Positions 8,556 through 16,682 of a DNA stretch of 64,000 bases are shown piece by piece; the first letter of the stretch is position 1; each line of letters begins with the position of its first letter. The translations under genes were made by a program, and so were the position numbers. The notes under the pieces were generated by a model. The model was given only the letters and a program-made list of their open reading frames with translations. It did no database searches and was not told the origin of the DNA. Source of the DNA: Alkalihalobacillus pseudalcaliphilus (GTDB lineage Bacteria; Bacillota; Bacilli; Bacillales; Bacillaceae_D); assembly GCA_001038565.1 (NCBI GenBank), contig LFJO01000006.1, forward strand, positions 505,527 to 569,526, read 5' to 3'.

Positions 8556-9464
8556 ATGAAGAAAAATAACGGAAATACGGGAAATGAAATTATGGAAATT
8601 ACAAAAAAGAATGGCATTGAATTAGACGCTGCCTCCATTCGTGTTAATCAATCAGGACTAGACTTTCTTGTTGCGATCGCTGAGTCGGTTACAGGTAATA
8701 AGTGGTTACTTAGAATGCCTCGACGGACGGAGGTTTTTACAAGGACAGCCGCCGAAAAAGATACGTTAGCTTATATTGCTAAGTTTGTTCCTTTTGAAGT
8801 ACCTATTTGGGAAGTTTACACACCTGAGTTGATTGCTTATCGACCACTAGCAGGCGTACCCGCTGCCACCATCGATATGGAACAAAAAGCATATGTTTAC
8901 GAAATTGACGAAAAGAATCTTCCTGAAATTTACCATCAATCTTTGGCGGAATGCCTTGTTCATTTACATCATCTACCCGTTGAAGGTGAAGCCTTACCTG
9001 AACTAACGAAAAGACAGACCGCTGAACAAATTCGCCAAACGATGAAAGAAAGAATTGAGAAAGTGAAGCAAGATTATAAGGTGAACCCAGATTTGCTGAA
9101 TCGTTGGCAGCAGTGGTTAAATACGGATGAGTATTGGCCAAAGGTGACGGGTATGATTCATGGTGATGGTCATGTCGGTCATATGATGATTAACGAAGCC
9201 GGAGAAATTACTGGAATGATCGATTGGACCGAGGCGCAGATTGCCGATATTTCCAAGGATTTTATTCCTCACTATCTTGTTTTCGGTGAAGAAGCTTTAG
9301 ATAAGTTACTTCATTACTATGAAAAAGCTGGTGGTTATACGTGGCCAAAAATGAAGGAGCATATTATTGAACTTTATTCTACCTATCCGATTGATGTGGC
9401 AGAGTTTGCCGAAGCTTCTGGTGAAGAAGAATATAGAGAAATGGCCAGACAAGGACTAGAATAA
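8556..9464 (+). CDS. mph: Macrolide 2'-phosphotransferase (Mph family)
   Basis: 302 aa from the ATG at 8556 (AAGGAG overlapping the previous stop; the GTG at 8547 lies within the ribosome binding site). Kinase-fold enzyme that phosphorylates the desosamine 2'-OH of macrolides using GTP. Motifs: WLLRMPRR (nucleotide-binding Lys/Arg region), TGMIHGDGHVGHMM with the catalytic Asp of HGD, and TGMIDWTEAQ (metal-binding Asp). ESGLDF- and MKEHIIELY-like stretches match Mph(C) closely. The order ABC-F then Mph copies the staphylococcal msr(A)-mph(C) pair. Composition is like that of the neighbours, so the operon looks resident rather than newly acquired. Confidence 0.92.
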   Translation: MKKNNGNTGNEIMEITKKNGIELDAASIRVNQSGLDFLVAIAESVTGNKWLLRMPRRTEVFTRTAAEKDTLAYIAKFVPFEVPIWEVYTPELIAYRPLAGVPAATIDMEQKAYVYEIDEKNLPEIYHQSLAECLVHLHHLPVEGEALPELTKRQTAEQIRQTMKERIEKVKQDYKVNPDLLNRWQQWLNTDEYWPKVTGMIHGDGHVGHMMINEAGEITGMIDWTEAQIADISKDFIPHYLVFGEEALDKLLHYYEKAGGYTWPKMKEHIIELYSTYPIDVAEFAEASGEEEYREMARQGLE

Positions 9465-9502
9465 AGTAGTGAGAAACCACTTTACATTTTAAATGGATAG
9501 TG

Positions 9503-9534
9503 CCGTTGACAGTTTGGGAGGTCAACGGTATTTA
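9503..9534 (+). terminator. Hairpin after the macrolide operon (weak terminator)
   Basis: CCGTTGAC (9503-9510) and GTCAACGG (9521-9528) form a perfect 8-bp stem followed by the short T/A stretch TATTTA. The U-run is poor, so termination may be partial. The dispersed repeat begins at once after it. Confidence 0.5.
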
Positions 9535-9725
9535 TATGAAAGTTGATGCTGGTACTCACGTGTGGAGCTTTGCCCGTCGCTACCGAAAATCATGCTCCGC
9601 GACAATCACGTGGCGCCGAACTAACTAGCTTCGCTTGTGGATTTCGGCTCTGCCACTACTTCCCACGGGAGCTTTTCTCCAGAGAGTCTCCGCATGACTC
9701 GCCCGCTGGGTTACTACTAATTCTC
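9531..9725 (+). repeat. Dispersed structured repeat family A, copy 1
   Basis: This is a copy of a family also found at 10488-10590, 17370-17655 (minus), 31370-31795 and 61245-61645. It begins near TATGAAAG and ends near CGCTGGGTTACT. Its centre (9610-9656) folds as a long hairpin, GTGGCGCCGAA against TTTCGGCTCTGCCAC. The CCGAA/TTCGG pair here replaces TGAA/TTCA of copies 3 and 4, a compensatory change. Confidence 0.8.
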
Positions 9726-9754
9726 AAGATCACAAAACAATTAACTACCCTTTG

Positions 9755-10442
9755 AGTAACTGGCACGTTCAGACGTTTTCGTGTAGTTACTCACACTTTT
9801 CCCTCCAGTAACTAACACGTTCAGGCTTTTTCGTGTAGTTACTCACGCACTTCCCTCCAGTAACTAACACGTTCAGACGTTTTCGTGTAGTTACTCCAAG
9901 GTTTGACTTCCGTATCTGCACATTAACCACCTCTTTGTGCAGTTACTACTTGGTTTAGCTTCCGCATCTGCACATTAACCCTCTCTTTTTGCAGTTACTA
10001 CCTGGTTTGGCTTCCGTATCTGCACATTAACCACCTCTTTGTGTAGTTACTACATGGTTTAGCTTCCTTATCTGCACATTAACCCTCTCTTTGTGCAGAT
10101 ACTACCTGGTTTAGCTTCCTTATCTGCACATTAACCCCCTCTTTGTGCAGTTACTACTTGGTTTAGCTTCCTTATCTGCACATTAACCACCTCTTTGTGT
10201 AGATACTACCTGGTTTGGCCTCCGTATCTGCACATTAACCCTCTCTTTGTGCAGATACTACTTGGTTTAGCTTCCGTATCTGCACATTAACCCTCTCTTT
10301 GTGCAGATACTACTTGGTTTAGCTTCCGTATCTGCACATTAACCCCCTCTTTGTGCAGTTACTACCTGGTTTAGCTTCCGTATCTGCACATTAACCCCCT
10401 CTTTGTGCAGTTACTACCTGGTTTGGCTTCCGTATCTGCACA
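9755..10442 (+). repeat. Tandem array of 52-bp hairpin units, two subtypes
   Basis: About 13 tandem units with a 52-bp period. The first three (9755-9897) carry the stem GTAACTAACACG/CGTGTAGTTAC. The remaining ten or so (9900-10442) carry GTATCTGCACA/TGTGCAGATAC or variants. Each unit is a hairpin of about 35 nt plus a pyrimidine-rich linker of about 17 nt. The two subtypes share architecture and period but little loop or linker sequence. No convincing ORF runs through the array. Confidence 0.9.
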
Positions 10443-10487
10443 AGACTTTCATCTTTGTTGATGGTGGATCGGTTTTGCTCCGGTATC

Positions 10488-10590
10488 GGCGTTTTATATG
10501 AAAGTGCGAACATAGAGCGTTAATCGTCGCACCGAAAATGATGCTTCACGTCCTGCGGGCAGTCTCCGCATAACTCGCCGGCATTAATTA
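10488..10590 (+). repeat. Family A repeat, copy 2 (truncated)
   Basis: TTTATATGAAAGTGCGAAC, ACCGAAAATGATGCT, GTCCTGCGGG and CAGTCTCCGCATAACTCG match successive pieces of the full repeat, but the central hairpin is deleted. Together with copy 1 it brackets the 52-bp array. Confidence 0.65.
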
Positions 10591-10678
10591 TTTTTATGAG
10601 CACTTTGTAACCTTACGCCCATTTTTGCCGTTCAACATCTATAGATCATCATTACGTATTAAAATAGGAGGATCACAT

Positions 10679-11218
10679 ATGAAAAGAACTCTTTGGCTTA
10701 CTCTTCTTATCCTTTGTTTTTCGGTCGTCAGCTTTCAACCGGGCAAAACCTATGCTTTAAGCTGTGTGGAGCTCCCCGACCGAGTTACAGCTTTTGAAGA
10801 GTCTGATTTTGTTTTCAAAGGCACACTAACATCCATTCAATCAATCTTTGCCAATGATCGATTTCTATTTGATGTAGAGCTTGTTTTTAAAGGCGATGTC
10901 TCACCAACCTTTACGGCACTTGATTCAGAAGGACAATGGCTCAGACAATCACTTAACGAAAATCAAACGTATTTAGTTTTCGGAAAAATGTCGGGCAATA
11001 AAGCTTATATCTCGGCATGTGGCAATACCGAGCCCTGGAGTTGGGCAGAAGATGAGCTTCCTGAACTACCTGTTGAGAGGGAGGTTATCATTGAATATAC
11101 AGCAGAAGATCGCCTAAATAATCAATATTCATCGTTTACTTGGCTCTTCAGCACAGCCATTATCTTAATTCTAACCGTAGCCATTTTTTATATCATTAAA
11201 AGAAGGAAAAAATCTTGA
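10679..11218 (+). CDS. Secreted, membrane-anchored TIMP/NTR-like protein
   Basis: 179 aa from the ATG at 10679 (AGGAGG 7 nt upstream). Residues 1-24 form a signal peptide ending ...KTYA, so the mature protein starts near LSC. A Cys close to the mature N-terminus, then FEESDFVFKGTL, and later a second Cys in YISACGNTEPWSWAEDEL, match bacterial proteins of the tissue-inhibitor-of-metalloproteinase/netrin-like fold. A single TM helix (about 152-172) followed by KRRKK anchors the C-terminus, leaving the domain outside the cell. Possible protease inhibitor; the function is not established for bacterial members. Confidence 0.7.
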   Translation: MKRTLWLTLLILCFSVVSFQPGKTYALSCVELPDRVTAFEESDFVFKGTLTSIQSIFANDRFLFDVELVFKGDVSPTFTALDSEGQWLRQSLNENQTYLVFGKMSGNKAYISACGNTEPWSWAEDELPELPVEREVIIEYTAEDRLNNQYSSFTWLFSTAIILILTVAIFYIIKRRKKS

Positions 11219-11260
11219 TAAAATGCTCCTTATGAAGGGGTGATAAGAAGAACACACAAC

Positions 11261-11301
11261 AGGACAAACCACACCTATTAGAAATATGGTTTGTCCTTTT
11301 T
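11261..11301 (+). terminator. Terminator of the TIMP-like gene
   Basis: AGGACAAACC (11261-11270) pairs with GGTTTGTCCT (11288-11297), followed by TTTT. Strong 10-bp stem. Confidence 0.85.
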
Positions 11302-11360
11302 AGTTTCATTCTACTCAAATAGTCATACTAAAAGATTGCTCATTTAAGAGCATATAACAC

Positions 11361-11870
11361 TTATTCATACCCCCCTTTAGCCTCAGGTAACTGTTGATAT
11401 TCTTCCTTCACAAAAATAATCGTTGATTCGAGATTATTGACAAACTTTTCCCACGCTATTTTCGCCGGCGTTTCACAAGCCGTATCCCATTTCAAGCGAA
11501 ACTCTTCTTCTGCAACGGTCATTTTCAATACATAGGTAGAATGCGGTTCCATACATGTAATGTACTTTCCCGTTGCACGATCATGAGGTAAGTCTTTCAC
11601 ACCTAATTGCCGAAATTGCTCATAAATATATGCTATCTCCTCCTCCGTCAAAAATAGCTCCGTTGTTGCCGTCCCATCTTCAATCAAATCCTTCGTGTAC
11701 GTATTCTCATATGTATTTAATTCGTTCATATTTAAACCCATCCCATACTTTAATGAGAAATCAAAATCATCTGGTTTTTCAGCAGGCATACCTTGCTCAC
11801 TCTGCTCATCTTGAGAAACGCAACTTGAACAGAACAAAACAATAAGCAAAATTACGTAAACACGTCTCAT
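11361..11870 (-). CDS. Predicted lipoprotein of unknown function
   Basis: 169 aa from the ATG at 11870, chosen because GGAG lies 8 nt before it. MRRVYVILLIVLFCSSC is a lipoprotein signal with Cys at residue 17. The mature part is acidic, with two Cys about 30 residues apart (YITCMEP...DTACETP) that could form a disulphide. No family recognised. It stands ahead of two other small membrane-associated genes on the same strand. Confidence 0.65.
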   Translation of the reverse strand: MRRVYVILLIVLFCSSCVSQDEQSEQGMPAEKPDDFDFSLKYGMGLNMNELNTYENTYTKDLIEDGTATTELFLTEEEIAYIYEQFRQLGVKDLPHDRATGKYITCMEPHSTYVLKMTVAEEEFRLKWDTACETPAKIAWEKFVNNLESTIIFVKEEYQQLPEAKGGYE

Positions 11871-11960
11871 CACATTCACTCCATCTCTTAACACTCACTT
11901 ACTTGAAATAGAACGAACGCTTACCTCATAACGTTTCAGAAACTATCTACGTATTTAAAA

Positions 11961-12266
11961 TTATTCAGAATCTAACTGAAACCCCTCTTCACCAATACGG
12001 TCATAAGGATAAAAGGATTCCAACCAATTAAACCGTTCTCCTTCTTCATCCCATCTGAACACATTAACCTCACCATGATTATAAATGACGATCTTATCTT
12101 CCCCTACAGGGATTACTTTGTCTTCAGTAACATTAGTTTCAATATAGCTTGGGAAGTTATCATAGTTGTAATGACTATTATTCTGATTGAAGACCAATAA
12201 AATTAAACAAACTAAAATAGCGATTAAAATCCCTCTATTTGAGCCTCTTTTCTCATTTGTTTCCAT
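11961..12266 (-). CDS. Small single-pass membrane protein, unknown
   Basis: 101 aa from the ATG at 12266, which follows GGGAGG; a longer frame reaching 12341 lacks a ribosome binding site. One TM helix near residues 12-28 (GILIAILVCLILLVF), then an acidic extracytoplasmic tail. Not recognised. It starts 40 nt after the stop of the next gene upstream, so the two are probably co-transcribed. Confidence 0.55.
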   Translation of the reverse strand: METNEKRGSNRGILIAILVCLILLVFNQNNSHYNYDNFPSYIETNVTEDKVIPVGEDKIVIYNHGEVNVFRWDEEGERFNWLESFYPYDRIGEEGFQLDSE

Positions 12267-12306
12267 CCCTCTACCTCCCATACATAAACTTACTTCTACG
12301 AACATT

Positions 12307-12669
12307 TCACGACATTGATATGAATCTCGTCCGAATTTCACCTTTCACCTTTGCAAATTTAACAACCGTCACTACCATTAAAAGAAAAAATATCGATAAC
12401 GCTCCAACCCACTCATTTGGAAAATTGATAAACCCAAACCAAAATAAGCTTAACGGAAGCATGAACAATACCGTGATTATATAAGGCACAAATAAAAGTA
12501 AAAACGCTCCTTGACCACTTTTAGATGAAAGGAGAGAGCCCCACTTTTCCTCCGTCATTTTAAACAACTTATTTATCATAAATAAGCTTGAAAAAAGAAT
12601 GCCTAAAAATACAACCGAAACGAGTACACTCATTAAAAAATAAGAACCGATAAATATTAGCAAATCCAC
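12307..12669 (-). CDS. Three-helix membrane protein, unknown
   Basis: About 120 aa with three hydrophobic segments (near residues 4-32, 60-82, 88-106) and a basic C-terminus. No family recognised. The start is uncertain: GTG at 12669 sits 8 nt after AGGTGG; GTG at 12681 is the alternative. It precedes the small membrane gene at 12266 and probably forms a pair with it. Confidence 0.5.
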   Translation of the reverse strand: MDLLIFIGSYFLMSVLVSVVFLGILFSSLFMINKLFKMTEEKWGSLLSSKSGQGAFLLLFVPYIITVLFMLPLSLFWFGFINFPNEWVGALSIFFLLMVVTVVKFAKVKGEIRTRFISMS

Positions 12670-12681
12670 CCTATCCACCAC

Positions 12682-12998
12682 CTATAATTCAAATTCGTTC
12701 ATATAAAACCATCCTATAACAAATACAGGATATTAATCCCTATCATTGATATACATTAAGATTGGATTTTACTCCACTTTCATTTTTAAAGTGTACTACA
12801 CTATATTCAATATGTTTTGTTTTTTTCCTACAAAATAGCACGGCTTTTCCTCCACTTATGTTGTTACTTCCTTGCTTTTTCTAGGCCTCTTGCTAACATT
12901 CATTTATTTTTTTGTATGAGAAATTCTCTAACAAAATAGCGTGCCCCCATTCCCGGAGCACTTATCAAAGATAAGCATATCGCCTTGAGTCAGCTTTC
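12682..12998. other. AT-rich intergenic stretch, no gene seen
   Basis: No open frame with a ribosome binding site in either direction. It contains short fragments that recall the tail of family A repeats (TTATGTTGTTACTTCC at about 12857) and a small inverted repeat CTTATC/GATAAG at 12961-12975. It probably includes the promoter of the membrane-protein pair to its left. Confidence 0.4.
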
Positions 12999-13030
12999 AA
13001 AAAAAAATCAGCTCTACCATCAGAGCTGAT
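12999..13030 (-). terminator. Terminator of dgkB
   Basis: On the minus strand ATCAGCTCT pairs with AGAGCTGAT (9 bp, 6-nt loop), followed by nine T's. It lies 9 nt past the dgkB stop. Confidence 0.9.
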
Positions 13031-13038
13031 CCCATACC

Positions 13039-13944
13039 TTAATCTTTCTTTTTCCTATCCTTAGGCGTTAGCATCTGAAAATGCTGATAGAGATTCACAA
13101 ACTCTGCCGGTAGTTGTCCACCATGCTCCCCGTCCAAATTCAGCTTCATATCCTCGCCTTCCACATGCACTTTAATTCGATTTGCTTGCACATAAATGAC
13201 CTTCGAGTGATTTAAATGCTCACCTCGTAAAGCCATACCAGCTAGTGTTAAAAACTCTGGAAAGCTCGTTTTCTTCACGATAATAAAATCAAACATCCCA
13301 TCCTGTAACGAGGCATCAGGAGCAAGCTTCTCAAACCCACCAACCGAATTCGTATTAGAGACTAGGAACATCATAATGTCGCCTTCAAATAACTTCCCAT
13401 CATATTCAATTCGGACAAAAGTAGGCTTTATTTGTGGTAACATCTCAAGCCCCTTAATATAATAGGCTAACTGACCGACTAATGTCTTCATTTTACTCGG
13501 AACCTCATACGTGAGTTCCGTTAAAGCACCAGCAGCAGCAATATTAATAAAGTATTTATCATTCACTTTCCCAATATCAATTGGCTCAATATGTTCACCA
13601 CATAACACATCGCAGGCCTTTTCAATATCCCTTGGAATCCCAAGAGCTCGGGCAAAGTCATTCGTAGTACCAGCCGGAATCAAGCCTAGCATTGGTCTAT
13701 TCGGCAATTGAGCTAGTCCATTAATAACTTCAAAAATCGTACCATCACCGCCTGCTGCAATAACGAGGTCATACCCATTTTCAGCTGCCTTTTTAGCGGC
13801 CCTCGTCGCACAGCCTTCCCCCGTTGTTGCATGGGCAGAAGTTTCATAACCGACTTCCTCTAGTCGCTCTAAAACATAGGCTAAATTTTTTCTAATTTGT
13901 TCACGGCCTGAACTTGGATTATAAATCAATCGTGCTCGTTTCAT
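13039..13944 (-). CDS. dgkB: Diacylglycerol kinase DgkB
   Basis: 301 aa. Soluble lipid kinase of the DagK family that phosphorylates diacylglycerol released during lipoteichoic acid synthesis, returning it to phosphatidic acid. Seen: IYNPSSGR at the N-terminus, the nucleotide-binding AAGGDGTIFEVINGL (residues ~64-78), GLIPAGTTNDFAR, and near the C-terminus LNLDGEHGG. In B. subtilis dgkB (yerQ) directly precedes rlmCD. Here an 8-kb accessory block, including the macrolide operon, separates them. It has its own terminator, so it is probably monocistronic. Confidence 0.93.
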   Translation of the reverse strand: MKRARLIYNPSSGREQIRKNLAYVLERLEEVGYETSAHATTGEGCATRAAKKAAENGYDLVIAAGGDGTIFEVINGLAQLPNRPMLGLIPAGTTNDFARALGIPRDIEKACDVLCGEHIEPIDIGKVNDKYFINIAAAGALTELTYEVPSKMKTLVGQLAYYIKGLEMLPQIKPTFVRIEYDGKLFEGDIMMFLVSNTNSVGGFEKLAPDASLQDGMFDFIIVKKTSFPEFLTLAGMALRGEHLNHSKVIYVQANRIKVHVEGEDMKLNLDGEHGGQLPAEFVNLYQHFQMLTPKDRKKKD

Positions 13945-14203
13945 AAATATCCCCCTAATAAACGAACGAAGTACAAATATAAAATGTGTTTCATTGTATG
14001 AGTTTGTTTACATAATTATGTCTTGTCTCACCCTTATACACAAACGGAAAACCTGACCTAATAGCCAAGTTCCTAGTTCCACATATTGTCATCCATATAT
14101 TCACTCCTATTTTACATCAAAAAGGTCGTAAACAACAAATTTTACAAAAAGATTCACGAATTGCTTCGATATTCGCTTAGTTCCTAAAAAAATAATTGAC
14201 AAC

Positions 14204-14232
14204 AAAAACTCAGCCTATCAGTCATGGCTGAG
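14204..14232 (-). terminator. Terminator of the ECF sigma operon
   Basis: CTCAGCC/GGCTGAG stem followed by TTTTTG on the minus strand. Its 5' arm lies inside the last codons of the preceding gene, so the stop codon sits in the loop. Confidence 0.85.
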
Positions 14233-15088
14233 TATAAACAAAAATAGTGCTAGAGCTCACATAGGAGATTCGGTTCTCGCCACTTCCTGTTTGAAAAGAA
14301 GTACTCTCCTGTTCACCGTTATTTACCCATATCTGTTCCCCTTGTAAGGTGACATTGCTTTGATTTGATAAGTATGTTTCAATGGCTCCTTCATGTTGAA
14401 TATACCAATTAGCAGATAGTTCGCTTGGATACAGGGTGATTTTTCCTTCATAATTACGACCTCTGACCTCTAATTCCAACTCAGCAGGAACTAGAATGGT
14501 TGGTCTTGTTAAAGGTTGATAAGAAAAGAAACCACTCACTTTAGGTAAGTCTTTTAACGTAATATAGAGCGTATCACCTTTCACTTCTGTCAACATATAG
14601 TCATCCTGGCTCTCCACTAACTCATCCTCAATCGACTGATATGTCCCAAACACCTCAACAGCTTCATGTTCAGAAGCCTCTACATTCACGTGCTGATTTC
14701 CTACTTCCACCACAACCTTCTCATAACGGTTATTGACTTCCTCAGAATAAGATGGCAGATTATGAGTCGTTTCCGTTTTATGTGTCACAGAATAACGAAA
14801 CTGTTCCATTAAGCCAGATACAGACAAAAACATAAAACTCAAGGCAATCGTCCCAATAATCCCTACAAAAAAGATACTAAGGAAATCATATTTGATGCGG
14901 GCATCCTCATCATCACGTTTTTTCAAATAAATAAGCATTTCCGTGCCGACAATAATCAGTAAAAATGGCCACCAAGACATAAATAATTCATACATACTTA
15001 CATTGAGCCAATTCGAGGCAACTAAAACGACCCCTAACAACACTAATGTAATGCCCATTGAAAATGAGCCAACTCTCCAAGTCCTCAT
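14222..15088 (-). CDS. Membrane protein with LiaI/LiaF-like N-terminus and extracytoplasmic beta domain
   Basis: 288 aa. Residues 1-50 contain two TM helices of the type seen in LiaI/LiaF-like proteins (FSMGITLVLLGVVLVASNW, PFLLIIVGTEMLIYL). A third TM lies around 72-95. The rest is beta-rich and probably outside the cell (VVVEVGNQHVNVEAS...), as in proteins with a putative adhesin/DUF4097-like domain. Its ATG directly follows the stop of the upstream gene, making it the last gene of the sigma operon. It may sense or buffer envelope stress; that is an inference from context. Confidence 0.65.
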   Translation of the reverse strand: MRTWRVGSFSMGITLVLLGVVLVASNWLNVSMYELFMSWWPFLLIIVGTEMLIYLKKRDDEDARIKYDFLSIFFVGIIGTIALSFMFLSVSGLMEQFRYSVTHKTETTHNLPSYSEEVNNRYEKVVVEVGNQHVNVEASEHEAVEVFGTYQSIEDELVESQDDYMLTEVKGDTLYITLKDLPKVSGFFSYQPLTRPTILVPAELELEVRGRNYEGKITLYPSELSANWYIQHEGAIETYLSNQSNVTLQGEQIWVNNGEQESTSFQTGSGENRISYVSSSTIFVYTQP

Positions 15089-16180
15089 TTACGACTCCCC
15101 TTCCGCGACCTCTTTCTTTTTCTCTTTCTTTTTTGAACCAGACAACAGATGTAGCCCCGCTCCAATTAATAAGGAACAAACCACAAATGTTTGGAAATAT
15201 TGATAATACATAAAGCGTAAGTCCGTACTAAAATATGTTTCAAACACCGGTGCTAACATATGAAGCAAAACTTGATCAAATAAATAATAAGCCCCTAACA
15301 GGATTGCTCCAATTCCGATCCATTTTTGATAATTACGAAAAGCGGTTAAAATCGGTACATCTTCAACACCCTCATCATATTGAGCCACTTTTTGCAGAGC
15401 ATCAAAGAAACTATAAAACCATACAATCGGTATTAAGAATAGAAACATGGAAAGCCTCAACATATCCATTAAGAAAATACCAATTAAGAACAAAGCCATT
15501 AATTGAATACCTCGACTTTGTAACCCTAAGTAGAGATGACCTGCCCCTGGAAAAATCGCAAATAACATCGCAATCGGTTTACTCTTTTTACCTACTCGAT
15601 TTGCTTCAATATCCTCTAAAATAGAGCGGTCCTTTAGTTCTTCACCTTTTCCTTTTCTATTTAAGAATTGAATGACATCGAACATATTATAAATCCAGAT
15701 AATCGGCAGCACGCCTAAGAACACGAGGAAAACCGCATGGCCTGTAATCGCTGTGATAAAAATCAGCATCGTTAATAAACCAAAGAACGCAATCATTAAC
15801 GTTAATCCACGGTTCATTAAACCAAGTTGCATGTGACCTAATCCTGGTAATAACGACATAAATGTAATAAATAGACGTTCTCCATCATCTGTTTTTTCAA
15901 CAAGACCGTCCTCATTATTTACAGATTGTACTGGATCCTTTAAGATGTTTATTATCGAATGCAGGAATTGGATAAACCAAACACACATCGCCAAAAACAT
16001 TGTAATAATAGACTCACCAGCAAATAAATAGCCATAATCAGCCATAATAAATAAGCTAACTAAAAAGAATATCATAAACATCAAGCCATAAAAGGAGGCT
16101 ATGAAGGGTCTTCTTAAATAAAAGAAACTCGCTCCTGGTATAAACGCTAAAAAGAATGCAATTAAATTACTCCGATTCAT
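15089..16180 (-). CDS. Polytopic membrane protein with triplicated TM2-like unit
   Basis: 363 aa, about ten TM helices. A motif recurs three times: FIPGASFFYLRR (residue ~14), LLPGLGHMQLGLMNRG (~112) and IFPGAGHLYLGLQSRG (~208). Each is followed by two hydrophobic segments, so the protein seems to have arisen by internal triplication of a TM2-like hairpin. The C-terminus is very basic. It overlaps the anti-sigma gene by 14 nt and abuts the next gene, so it is translationally coupled in the sigma operon. Function unknown. Confidence 0.65.
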   Translation of the reverse strand: MNRSNLIAFFLAFIPGASFFYLRRPFIASFYGLMFMIFFLVSLFIMADYGYLFAGESIITMFLAMCVWFIQFLHSIINILKDPVQSVNNEDGLVEKTDDGERLFITFMSLLPGLGHMQLGLMNRGLTLMIAFFGLLTMLIFITAITGHAVFLVFLGVLPIIWIYNMFDVIQFLNRKGKGEELKDRSILEDIEANRVGKKSKPIAMLFAIFPGAGHLYLGLQSRGIQLMALFLIGIFLMDMLRLSMFLFLIPIVWFYSFFDALQKVAQYDEGVEDVPILTAFRNYQKWIGIGAILLGAYYLFDQVLLHMLAPVFETYFSTDLRFMYYQYFQTFVVCSLLIGAGLHLLSGSKKKEKKKEVAEGES

Positions 16181-16682
16181 GCTGCTTACCCCTTTCTGTG
16201 TTGATCATCTGATCAAATACTTGTGAAATTTTATCTAAAACTCGTTCTGAAACAGCTGGTTCCTTAGTAGCCATCACAACTTCACGCTCTACTTGTTCCT
16301 GGTGGGCCCCCTCGGCAATATCTTCAAAGATACCTGAAGTCATCAGAATAAAGGTTAAGGAGGCTGCCAAAATATAGTGAAGGAAGGTTTGTTTTCGAGA
16401 TGCTCCTTTTTTCTTTTTCGATTTGAGCTCGTTAGTTTTCATATCCGATTTCATATGAAGCTGTTGATGGGCTTTTGCTATCGGCTCAACCTTAGTCATT
16501 ATCGATTCGACAAAACTAACCGGTTCCGTTGTTCCAACGTCTACTTGCTCAAGTAAATCCATATATACAGATAAGCAGTCATCACATGTGTATAAATGGT
16601 CCTCCATCTTGCTCTCTTGTGTTTCGTCATACTCACCAAGAATATAAAGTTGCCATTCCTGCTTAGAAAAATGCTCCTTCAT
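16167..16682 (-). CDS. Anti-sigma factor with zinc-binding (ZAS-like) domain
   Basis: 171 aa from the ATG at 16682 (AAGGAGG upstream). The N-terminal region has ...KMEDHLYTCDDCLSVYMDL, the His-x3-Cys-x2-Cys pattern of zinc-binding anti-sigma domains. A single TM helix (about 120-137) puts the C-terminal part outside. Its start overlaps the sigma stop as ATGA, the usual coupling of an ECF sigma to its inhibitor. It probably holds the sigma factor at the membrane until an envelope signal arrives. Confidence 0.85.
   Translation of the reverse strand: MKEHFSKQEWQLYILGEYDETQESKMEDHLYTCDDCLSVYMDLLEQVDVGTTEPVSFVESIMTKVEPIAKAHQQLHMKSDMKTNELKSKKKKGASRKQTFLHYILAASLTFILMTSGIFEDIAEGAHQEQVEREVVMATKEPAVSERVLDKISQVFDQMINTERGKQHESE

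Noticed and set aside
9900-10442. Possible CRISPR array
   Set aside because: The whole 52-bp unit is repeated, with no unique spacers, and there are no cas genes nearby.
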